Positions 1-5,019 of a stretch of DNA of 5,778 bases are shown here, in pieces; the first letter of the stretch is position 1, and every line of letters starts with the position of its first letter. A program made the position numbers and the translations under genes. The notes below the pieces were generated by a model. The model was given only the letters and a program-made list of their open reading frames with translations. It did not search any database and was not told where the DNA came from. Location of the stretch: contig JADGOP010000176.1 in NCBI GenBank assembly GCA_017882935.1, forward strand, positions 1 to 5,778, written 5' to 3'. The stretch is from Actinomycetota bacterium (GTDB taxonomy: Bacteria; Actinomycetota; Acidimicrobiia; Acidimicrobiales; Iamiaceae).

Positions 1-20
1 CAGCCCTTCGACCAAGCAGA

Positions 21-92
21 CACAGGCTCCCGTTCTGGGAGGCCGCCATGTCGAAGGAGCCGGAAGCGCCCTATCCGCGCGGCCTCCAAGAA
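21..92 (+). repeat. Structured dispersed repeat, copy 1
   Basis: This segment aligns without gaps to 4896-4967, with 57 identical bases in the first 70 columns. It forms a long stem, 33-46 with 79-92, whose core is GGAGGCCGC (38-46) against GCGGCCTCC (79-87) and whose only mismatch is G37/A88. A second pairing, GGCTCC (25-30) with GGAGCC (56-61), crosses the first and would make a pseudoknot. A small CGGA/TCCG pairing (61-64 with 74-77) is also possible. The differences between the copies mostly preserve pairing. The element ends just beyond the stop codon of the ABM-like gene, so its reverse complement would also lie in that gene's 3' region. I do not recognise it as a named RNA family. It could be a small RNA, the 3' UTR of a gene to the left, or a mobile palindromic repeat. 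Confidence 0.7.
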
Positions 93-96
93 TCGG

Positions 97-402
97 TCAG
101 GTGAGGTCGTAGATGTCGATGGTGGGGGGCTCGGCGGCCAGGGCCTCGGCGGCCCGCACGAACTCACCCGAGGCCGGCACCGAGAAGTGGGCGTGGAGCG
201 CGTCGCGGTCGGCCCAGCGCTCCACGAACACCAGTCGCAGCGGGTCCTCCACCTCGCGGTGCACGGCGTGCGAGAGGCAGCCGGGCTCGGTGCGCGAGCG
301 GTGGACGTGGTCGAGGCTCAGCGCCAGCAGCTCGTCGACGGTGTCGGTCCGGGCGACGATGGTGCCCGTCACGAGCACCCGAGGTCGGAGGTCGTCGGTC
401 AT
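97..402 (-). CDS. ABM-fold (antibiotic biosynthesis monooxygenase-like) protein
   Basis: A 101-residue protein of the usual size for single-domain ABM proteins, which are small dimeric ferredoxin-like alpha/beta barrels. Some are cofactor-free quinone-forming oxygenases and many have no known substrate. The family pattern is visible: an N-terminal beta strand (VLVTGTIVAR, about 9-18), a helix (about 22-35), the RTEPGCLSHAVHRE turn and strand (37-50), then VFVERWADRDALHAHF (58-73), where the Trp and the late His are typical, and a closing helix and strand. The ATG at 402 is chosen because homology begins there. The frame stays open to 492, but that extension is Arg-rich and reads through the 456-510 hairpin. 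Only a weak GAGG lies about ten bases upstream. It lies 135 bp downstream of the oxidoreductase stop on the same strand, so co-transcription is possible but interrupted by the hairpin. The specific substrate is unknown. Confidence 0.85.
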   Translation of the reverse strand: MTDDLRPRVLVTGTIVARTDTVDELLALSLDHVHRSRTEPGCLSHAVHREVEDPLRLVFVERWADRDALHAHFSVPASGEFVRAAEALAAEPPTIDIYDLT

Positions 403-455
403 GGCCCAGAGCCTCGTCGACCTGCGGCCCCGGCGCACCCTTCGACCCTTCACAC

Positions 456-510
456 ACCGTTTCGGGGACGGATATGTGCGCTGGGAGCACATATCCGTCC
501 CCAGAACGGT
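456..510. repeat. Long near-perfect hairpin element, REP-like
   Basis: Positions 464-479 and 487-502 are perfect 16-base inverted arms (GGGGACGGATATGTGC and its complement) around a 7-base loop. After a 2x2 mismatch the stem continues with ACCGTT (456-461) against AACGGT (505-510). A further pair of arms, CTTCGACC (440-447) and GGTCGAAG (508-515), overlaps the edge. The ATAT core stands out from the GC-rich surroundings. No T-tract follows on either strand, so it is not a classical intrinsic terminator, though it could attenuate reading from the oxidoreductase into the ABM gene. Arms this perfect in an intergenic position suggest a recently acquired REP/MITE-type palindrome. No transposase is present in the window to confirm that. 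Confidence 0.75.
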
Positions 511-537
511 CGAAGCGAGCGGCGCGGGGCCGGGAGG

Positions 538-1689
538 TCAGCCCGCGGAGTCGTGCTCCCACTCGCGACCGAACCAGCGCTGCACCCGGGTGGCGCCGAA
601 CGCCACCTTGTCGGCGGCGAGCGCGGACGACGGCCCTTCGAGATCGCCGACGGGCGCCGCGCCGCTGAGGAAGGTGACGTCGACGCGCGCCACCTGGTCG
701 TGGCCGAACTCGAGGTAGCACATGCCGCGGCCGTCGTACTCGGAGGTCGGGGCGGCGCCGCGTGCCCGGGCGATGATGGCGTGGGCGACGATGGCGGCCT
801 GGCCTTCGGCGAAGACGCCGGCCTTCGGCGTGCCGACGCTGGTGACGTCGCCCACGGCGTAGACGTCGGGGAACGACGTCTCCAGCGTGAGTGGGTTCAC
901 CGGCACCCAGCCGTCGACGGTGAGCCCCGACTCCTCGACCACCGCAGGGGCCCGGTGCACCGGCACGCCGAGGAAGAGGTCGTAGGGCATCTCGTCGCCG
1001 TCGCTGAGAAGGGCCACGTTGCGCTCGGGGTCGAGCCCGGTGACCAGCCGCTCGGGGTGCCAGCTGATGCCGCGCTCCTCGAAGGCGGCGAGCAGGGCCT
1101 TCGACGCCGCGGGCGAGGGTGGGATCGGCACACCCATGGGCATGACGAGGGCGATCTCCGACGCGTCGCGCACCCCGCGCCGGGTGAGGTGGTCGTGCAG
1201 CAGGAGCGCGGTCTCGCTCGGTGCGGGCGGGCACTTGAACGGGGTCGATGTGACGGCCACGATCACCCGGCCGCCCGGGAACCCGGCCAGCACGTCCCGC
1301 AGCGCGAACGCACCGGGCACCGTGTAGAACTCGTGGCCGCCCTCGAGCAGGCCCGGCGTGGCGTCGGGGTGGAGGTCGGCGCCGAGAGCCACCACCAGGA
1401 TGTCGGCCTCGAAGTCGCCCGCGTCGGTGCCCACCCGCTTCGCGACCGGGTCGATCGACCGCACGCTCGTGCGGACGAACCGCACGCCGGGCTTGACCAG
1501 GTCGGCGTACGGGTGCACCACCGAGTGGGGCAGCGCCCGCCCGAACATCACGTCGAGCTTCGAGAAGCCGAAGATGAAGCCCTCGCCCTGGTCGATCAAC
1601 ACGACCTCGTGCCCGTCTCCGAGCTCCTCCGACAGCAGCGTGGTCAGCTCCAGACCACCGAACCCCGCCCCCAGCACCGCGATCCTCAT
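538..1689 (-). CDS. FAD-dependent pyridine nucleotide-disulfide-type oxidoreductase (SQR/NDH-2-like)
   Basis: A 383-residue flavoprotein. The N-terminal dinucleotide-binding motif GAGFGG (residues 7-12) follows a hydrophobic strand, and the acidic end of the second strand is at about Asp33. The second FAD motif, VYAVGD, is at 276-281. Cys153 in PFKCPPAPSE is the hallmark cysteine segment of sulfide:quinone oxidoreductase and flavocytochrome c sulfide dehydrogenase relatives. Cys324 in GMCYLEFG sits where the second redox cysteine of SQRs is expected. This suggests electron transfer from sulfide, a persulfide or NAD(P)H to quinone at the inner membrane face, but the donor cannot be fixed from sequence. 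The C-terminal membrane-anchoring helices of classical SQRs are not obvious. The start ATG has AGGA seven bases upstream. The CBS gene ends 46 bp upstream on the same strand, so the two are probably one transcript. Many homologues are annotated only as NAD(P)/FAD-dependent oxidoreductase. Confidence 0.88.
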   Translation of the reverse strand: MRIAVLGAGFGGLELTTLLSEELGDGHEVVLIDQGEGFIFGFSKLDVMFGRALPHSVVHPYADLVKPGVRFVRTSVRSIDPVAKRVGTDAGDFEADILVVALGADLHPDATPGLLEGGHEFYTVPGAFALRDVLAGFPGGRVIVAVTSTPFKCPPAPSETALLLHDHLTRRGVRDASEIALVMPMGVPIPPSPAASKALLAAFEERGISWHPERLVTGLDPERNVALLSDGDEMPYDLFLGVPVHRAPAVVEESGLTVDGWVPVNPLTLETSFPDVYAVGDVTSVGTPKAGVFAEGQAAIVAHAIIARARGAAPTSEYDGRGMCYLEFGHDQVARVDVTFLSGAAPVGDLEGPSSALAADKVAFGATRVQRWFGREWEHDSAG

Positions 1690-1735
1690 CGCCGGATCCT
1701 AACGACGGCGCTCCCGGCGCGGGTCGGGCAGCGGC

Positions 1736-2173
1736 TCAGCGACCCTGGCGCACGTAGTCGATGAGCTGGGCCTGCTCGACCTCCAGCTCGCCGACGCGGC
1801 ACTTCACGACGTCGCCGATGCTGATGATGCCGCCGAGCGCGCCGTCGTGGTCGACGACGGGGAGGTGGCGGACACGCAGCTCGGTCATGGTCGTCATGAG
1901 GTCGTCGGCGCTCTGCGTGAGGGTGCAGGTGTGCACCTCGGTGCTCATGGCCTCGGTCACCGGGCGGTCGAGCAGCCCGGCGCCCGACTCGACGAGCCCG
2001 CGCACGACGTCTCGCTCGGATATCAGCCCGTCGATGGCCCGGCCGTCGCCCGACACCACCAGCGCGCCGACGCCCCAGCTCTGGAGCAGGGCCAGGGCCT
2101 CGGAGACGGTGGCGGTCGGTGGCACCGTGGCCACGTCGGTGCCCTTGGTGGACAGGATGGCTGCTACCTGCAT
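1736..2173 (-). CDS. Two-CBS-domain protein (Hrp1-like architecture)
   Basis: A 145-residue stand-alone Bateman module. CBS1 spans about residues 3-62 (VPPTATVSEALALL, then GALVVSGDGRAIDGLISERDVVRGL). CBS2 spans about 72-128, with RHLPVVDHDGALGGIISIGDVVK, the usual strand-turn-strand plus IGDVV signature. Such modules bind adenine nucleotides or related ligands and sense energy or redox state; no effector domain is attached. Length and layout match mycobacterial Hrp1 (Rv2626c, a DosR-regulon protein), but this is similarity of architecture and not proven orthology. The start is fixed by a strong GGAGGT at 2179-2184, five bases from the ATG; the frame continues upstream to 2398 but that part is low-complexity. 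It precedes the oxidoreductase gene by 46 bp. A DosR-like box lies about 170 bp upstream in the divergent promoter region. Confidence 0.92.
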   Translation of the reverse strand: MQVAAILSTKGTDVATVPPTATVSEALALLQSWGVGALVVSGDGRAIDGLISERDVVRGLVESGAGLLDRPVTEAMSTEVHTCTLTQSADDLMTTMTELRVRHLPVVDHDGALGGIISIGDVVKCRVGELEVEQAQLIDYVRQGR

Positions 2174-2178
2174 GGCGC

Positions 2179-2184
2179 ACCTCC
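2179..2184 (-). promoter_or_regulatory. Ribosome binding site of the CBS-domain gene
   Basis: On the minus strand this reads GGAGGT with a five-base spacer to the ATG at 2173. It decides the start of the CBS protein against an open extension of 75 further codons. It is the strongest Shine-Dalgarno sequence on the minus strand of the window. Confidence 0.8.
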
Positions 2185-2192
2185 AGGTTCCG

Positions 2193-2208
2193 GGCACGGC
2201 GTGGTGCC
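2193..2208. promoter_or_regulatory. Small inverted repeat upstream of the CBS gene
   Basis: GGCAC (2193-2197) and GTGCC (2204-2208) form a short inverted repeat with a six-base spacer, just upstream of the CBS ribosome binding site. It could be an operator or a leader hairpin. Five-base arms are expected by chance in DNA this GC-rich, so this is a weak call. Confidence 0.2.
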
Positions 2209-2336
2209 TGGTCACCCTGCATCGTCGCGCCGTGAGCGTCGACATGCACGCACCGGTTGAGCGCGACCCGTCGGGCCGCTGGTCTGGGGGGCCGTCGCGC
2301 TCGTCTGCCGCTGGCTGCCAGGGCGCCAACAGCGGA

Positions 2337-2356
2337 ATCGGGACGTTGGTCCCTGC
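2337..2356. promoter_or_regulatory. DosR/DevR-like palindromic operator
   Basis: Positions 2340-2353 read GGGACGTTGGTCCC, a perfect GGGAC-N4-GTCCC palindrome. This is the core of the known mycobacterial DosR box, consensus TTSGGGACTWWAGTCCCSAA. The inner four bases (GTTG) and the outer flanks (ATC and TGC) depart from the full consensus. Its centre is 42-43 bases upstream of the lipoprotein ATG, where a class II activator would contact RNA polymerase if the message is leaderless. It is about 173 bases upstream of the CBS start in the other direction. No DosR/DosS genes lie in the window, so the binding protein is inferred from sequence and from the neighbouring CBS gene. Confidence 0.5.
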
Positions 2357-2382
2357 CCGTGCGGCCTGCGGTGCCGCACGAT
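2354..2382 (+). promoter_or_regulatory. Possible activator-dependent promoter of the lipoprotein gene
   Basis: CACGAT at 2377-2382 keeps the key A at the second and T at the last position of a -10 box and lies six bases before the ATG. A leaderless transcript would therefore start at or near the ATG. The matching -35 position (2354-2359, TGCCCG) is poor and directly abuts the DosR-like palindrome, as expected where an activator replaces -35 contacts. There is no TA dinucleotide anywhere in 2174-2388, so no standard -10 box is available on either strand. Confidence 0.3.
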
Positions 2383-2388
2383 CGGTGC

Positions 2389-3123
2389 ATGACGACATCG
2401 ATCAAGCGGGCTCTGACGTTGCTGGTGGTCCTCGGCGTGGTGAGCGTCGGCTGCGGGAGCTCGAAGAGCAAGAGCGCCAGCTCGACCTCCACGACGGCGA
2501 CCAGCACGGCCCCCGCCACGACCAGCGCGCCCACCACGTCGACGCTCCCGACCTCGACGAGTGCACCCACCACGGTGCAGCCGCCCACGGCAGTGTGGCC
2601 GTTCGCCTCGAGCAGCACCCGCTATCACGATCCCGTGGCGGCTGCGAAGGGATTCGCGGTGACCTACCTGGGCTTCGTGAACCCCGCCGTGGGTGCGTTC
2701 CAGCAGGGCGACAGCCGTTCCGGCGAGGTGGCCGTCCGCACGAGCAACACCGGCCCGGTCACCACCGTGCTCGTGCGGAAGCTCACGCCCGACAACACGT
2801 GGTGGGTCCTGGGCGCGGCCACCCCGAACCTGCAGCTGAAGTCGCCCGCCGCCCTGGCGTCCATCTCCTCACCGGTGACGGTCTCGGGTCAGAGCACCGC
2901 GTTCGAGGCGGTGATCAACATCGAGGTGCGTCAGGACGGCACGCTCACCCCGCTCGCCGCCACCACGGCCATGGGCGGGTCCAACGGGCAGATGGGCCCC
3001 TTCTCCAAGGCGGTCCCGTTCGCCAGGCCGGTGGCACCGGGCGGAGCCATCGTCGTGAAGACCATCTCCGCCAAGGACGGCACCACGGCGGAGGCCAGCG
3101 TGATCCGGGTGCTGCTGTCCTGA
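2389..3123 (+). CDS. Gmad2-domain lipoprotein
   Basis: A 244-residue predicted exported lipoprotein. The N-terminus has a positive start (TTSIKRA), a hydrophobic stretch (8-20) and a lipobox VSVGC, giving lipidation at Cys22. Residues 23-65 are a Ser/Thr/Pro/Ala linker of the kind that tethers a domain to the outer membrane face. Residues about 65-155 (VTYLGFVNPAVGAFQQGDSR and TWWVLGAA) form a compact domain that I cannot assign. Residues about 158-244 match the Gmad2 immunoglobulin-like pattern: SSPVTVSGQSTAFEA early, a Gly-rich MGPFS turn in the middle, then SAKDGT near the end. Gmad2 was named from spore-germination proteins but is widespread in non-sporing actinobacteria, often as a cell-surface module. 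The ATG gives a textbook signal peptide; no Shine-Dalgarno is seen, consistent with a leaderless message. The DUF1622 gene follows after 51 bp and may be co-transcribed. Confidence 0.85.
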   Translation: MTTSIKRALTLLVVLGVVSVGCGSSKSKSASSTSTTATSTAPATTSAPTTSTLPTSTSAPTTVQPPTAVWPFASSSTRYHDPVAAAKGFAVTYLGFVNPAVGAFQQGDSRSGEVAVRTSNTGPVTTVLVRKLTPDNTWWVLGAATPNLQLKSPAALASISSPVTVSGQSTAFEAVINIEVRQDGTLTPLAATTAMGGSNGQMGPFSKAVPFARPVAPGGAIVVKTISAKDGTTAEASVIRVLLS

Positions 3124-3174
3124 TCGGATGCGTCAGACTGGGCCGGTGAGCGAGGCGGCGGAGCGGGTGGACCG

Positions 3175-3576
3175 GTGACGTACGAGGAGGTCATCTCCGA
3201 CATCGTCAAGGGCGTCGAGGCGGTGGGCGCCGCCATCATGGTGCTCGGCGGCCTGGGGGCGTTGGTCGCGTTCGCCTTGGCCTGGGCCCGGCCGGCCACG
3301 CGGCCGGGTGCCTACGTGACCCTCCGGCAGACCCTCGGCCGGGCCATCCTCCTCGGCCTCGAGGTGCTGATCATCGGCGACATCGTCCGCACCATCATCG
3401 TGGACCCCACGGTCGAGAGCGTGGCCGTGCTCGGGATGATCGTGCTGATCCGGATCGTGCTCAGCTTCTCGCTCGAGGTCGAGATCGACGGGGTCTGGCC
3501 CTGGAGCCGTTGGCGGCTCGAGCCCGGCGCACCCGGCGCCGGCGCCGGCGCCGACGACGACGGCGCGTCGGGCTAG
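3175..3576 (+). CDS. DUF1622 family membrane protein
   Basis: A 133-residue integral membrane protein. Three hydrophobic helices are clear, at about residues 14-38, 57-76 and 80-100. The conserved DUF1622 features are visible: EAVGAAIMVLG in the first helix, LGRAILLGLEVLIIGDIVRT in the second, VDPTVESVAVLGMIVLIR and FSLEVEIDGVWPW leading out of the third. Function is unknown for the family. The start is GTG: between the lipoprotein stop (3121-3123, same frame) and 3175 there is no other ATG or GTG in frame, and homology starts here. A weak GGTGG lies just upstream. The tail after Trp113 is a species-variable GAGAGADDDG stretch coded by a hexamer repeat. It ends only four bases from the end of the convergent dioxygenase gene. 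Confidence 0.88.
   Translation: MTYEEVISDIVKGVEAVGAAIMVLGGLGALVAFALAWARPATRPGAYVTLRQTLGRAILLGLEVLIIGDIVRTIIVDPTVESVAVLGMIVLIRIVLSFSLEVEIDGVWPWSRWRLEPGAPGAGAGADDDGASG
3535..3552 (+). repeat. GGCGCC hexamer tandem repeat in the DUF1622 tail
   Basis: Three exact copies of GGCGCC code for Gly-Ala-Gly-Ala-Gly-Ala (residues 121-126) beyond the conserved domain. The likely origin is slippage in a region with little constraint. A near copy precedes it (GGCGCACCC). Confidence 0.75.
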
Positions 3577-3580
3577 CTCC

Positions 3581-4801
3581 TCAGCCGCCGAGCCGGTCGA
3601 CGAGGTGCTCGACCTGCCCGTCGGGTTGCCCGAGCAGCACGTCGTTGTAGTGGCGGCCACCGCGGTGGTGCCCGGCGCGGGGCGGCACGAAGGCCAGCAG
3701 CGCGCTCACCCGGTGAGGGCCCTCGGCCGAGGTCGGCGGCAGCGAGGCGTGCATCACGTCGGTGTAGTGGAGCGACACGTCGCCAGCCGTCACGGTGAGC
3801 GGCACGCCGTCGGGCGCCTTGGTGTCGCGGCCGTCGATGAACGGGTAGCCGCCGCGGTGCGACCCCGGCAGGGCCCGCAGCTCGCCTGCGGCGGCCGTGC
3901 CCTCGGTGAGGCAGATGGTGACGATGACGGTGGGGCAGTTGCGGGCGTGGCCGCCCATGCCGCAGTCGCGGTGCCACGGCAGGTCGGCGAGCCCCTCGGT
4001 GACGTCGGGGACCTTCCACAGCACGGTGCCGCTGTCGAGGGCGTCCAGGTCGCGGGCGTGGAGGTCCTCCGGTGCGAGCGCGACGAGGCGGCGGATGCGG
4101 GGGTCGTCGGACAGGGCGCGGAAGCGGGCGAAGCGGTTGGCGTCGAGCACCCGGCACAGCACCTCCTCGCCCGAGGCGTTGCGTCCCCACCACGAGCGGC
4201 CGTCGCCGGGTCGGGCCTCGGCGTGCATCACGACGGTGTCGGCCAGGAGCGCGGCCACCTCGTCGGCGGTGAACACGCCGCGGACCACCAGGTATCCCGC
4301 CGTGGTCAGGAAGTGGCGTGCCACCTCGGGCTGCCCGTCGATGTCGGCGAGGGTGAAGCGACGGGTCCCGTCGAGCGGGCTGCCGTCGAGGTCGCGCAAG
4401 TCAGCCGTGTCGGGATCGAATGGCGGGAGCCCGTGGAACATGGCCCGCAGCCCGGTCTCCCAGCGGACGAAGCGCAGCGGCTTGCCGCGCACCGCGGTGG
4501 CCCGACCGCCGTAGAAGAGCCCCGGCGCGGTGTCGAGGTCCGAGGCCAGGCCCACCCACGACTCGAGGTCGGTGGCGATGACGGTGTCGGCAGCCTCGTC
4601 GCCGGCGACCACGTCGACCGTCCCGCCGCCGGGCACGTAGGTGTAGGCGCCCGCCGGCGTCGAGATGGCGAGCGACCCGAGCCCGGCCACGTCGGTGAAC
4701 GCGAGTGGGCCGTTCCCCGCGGCGAGGCGTGCCGGGAGCGTGTCGGTGTGGAAGCGGTGGAACGCCGCCGCACTGGGCTCGAGCGGCGCGGTGGTGACCA
4801 T
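3581..4801 (-). CDS. Phytanoyl-CoA dioxygenase-like protein with probable SCP2-like N-terminal domain
   Basis: A 406-residue protein of two parts. The C-terminal half (about 165-390) is a PhyH-type Fe(II)/2-oxoglutarate dioxygenase. The HxD metal pair is His277 and Asp279 in PWHRDCG, the distal His is His351 in HYTDVMHAS, and the 2-oxoglutarate-binding Arg is probably Arg364 in GPHRVSALLAF. ALPGSHRGGYPF (310-321) is the typical substrate-loop strand. These enzymes hydroxylate lipids or small molecules in the cytoplasm. The N-terminal part (about 10-150) carries VIATDLESWVGLASDLDT, GLFYGGRATAVRG and RWETGLRAMFHGLPPFDP, which resembles SCP2-like lipid-binding domains; this assignment is less certain. 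A lipid or sterol-like substrate would fit both halves. The ATG at 4801 is preferred because a -10 box sits six bases upstream and the open extension to 5017 crosses the intergenic repeat. Its substrate is unknown. Confidence 0.82.
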   Translation of the reverse strand: MVTTAPLEPSAAAFHRFHTDTLPARLAAGNGPLAFTDVAGLGSLAISTPAGAYTYVPGGGTVDVVAGDEAADTVIATDLESWVGLASDLDTAPGLFYGGRATAVRGKPLRFVRWETGLRAMFHGLPPFDPDTADLRDLDGSPLDGTRRFTLADIDGQPEVARHFLTTAGYLVVRGVFTADEVAALLADTVVMHAEARPGDGRSWWGRNASGEEVLCRVLDANRFARFRALSDDPRIRRLVALAPEDLHARDLDALDSGTVLWKVPDVTEGLADLPWHRDCGMGGHARNCPTVIVTICLTEGTAAAGELRALPGSHRGGYPFIDGRDTKAPDGVPLTVTAGDVSLHYTDVMHASLPPTSAEGPHRVSALLAFVPPRAGHHRGGRHYNDVLLGQPDGQVEHLVDRLGG

Positions 4802-4807
4802 GCGCGG

Positions 4808-4813
4808 ATCATA
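4808..4813 (-). promoter_or_regulatory. -10 box of a leaderless dioxygenase transcript
   Basis: On the minus strand this reads TATGAT, one base from TATAAT, and ends six bases before the ATG at 4801. No Shine-Dalgarno lies between. This arrangement is typical of actinobacterial leaderless genes, where transcription starts at the A of the ATG. No good -35 hexamer was found. Confidence 0.6.
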
Positions 4814-4895
4814 CGGGCGCGCCGCGGAAGGACGAGCGAAAAGGCCCCCGCGGCGCAGCCGCCCCAAGGCCTCTGCGCTCGTCCGACCCGGCGAG

Positions 4896-4967
4896 CACAG
4901 GCTCTTCGTCCTGGAGGCCGCCCTGTCGACGGAGTCGGAAGCACCCAGTCCGCGCGGCCTCCAGGGC
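4896..4967 (+). repeat. Structured dispersed repeat, copy 2
   Basis: This is the second copy of the element at 21-92, in the same orientation. The stem pairs 4908-4921 with 4954-4967 and is continuous (14 pairs, one of them U-G), with the core CTGGAGGCCGC against GCGGCCTCCAG. The crossing helix pairs 4900-4905 with 4931-4936 and includes two G-U pairs. It lies in the 218-bp divergent region (4802-5019) between the dioxygenase and the SnoaL-like gene. If the dioxygenase is leaderless, the element is outside that transcript. On the plus strand it could be in the leader of the SnoaL-like gene, ending 43 bases before its ribosome binding site. The adjoining bases (4987-5010) form a further hairpin, CGGTCG against CGACCG, that touches the ribosome binding site. 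Confidence 0.7.
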
Positions 4968-5019
4968 ATGACGAGCGGTACCGTCGCGGTCGACGGCCGC
5001 GGGCCGACCGGAGGCACCG

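Noticed and set aside
464..502. The GGGGAC...GTCCCC ends of the hairpin as a second DosR-type box
   Set aside because: The half-sites are separated by far more than the four bases of a DosR box. They are simply the ends of a long hairpin.
187..1764. A 525-codon plus-strand open frame antisense to the ABM and oxidoreductase genes
   Set aside because: The translation is a His/Arg/Gly/Val-rich low-complexity shadow with no recognisable domain. The opposite strand encodes a clear flavoprotein and an ABM protein over the same bases.
2174..2398. An upstream extension of the CBS-domain protein to an ATG at 2398
   Set aside because: The extension is Arg/Pro/Ala-rich, crosses the DosR-like palindrome, and GGAGGT sits five bases before the internal ATG at 2173.
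3128..3178. A 16-codon open frame whose TGA overlaps the GTG start of the DUF1622 gene (GTGA)
   Set aside because: The overlap would allow translational coupling, but the peptide has no recognisable feature and no ribosome binding site, and so short a frame is expected by chance.
4849..4861. GCGGC/GCCGC hairpin upstream of repeat copy 2 as a terminator
   Set aside because: It has five-base arms only, no T-run, and no gene ends near it on either strand.
4802..5017. An upstream extension of the dioxygenase to an ATG at 5017
   Set aside because: It runs through the structured repeat and the TATGAT box, and family similarity begins at 4801.
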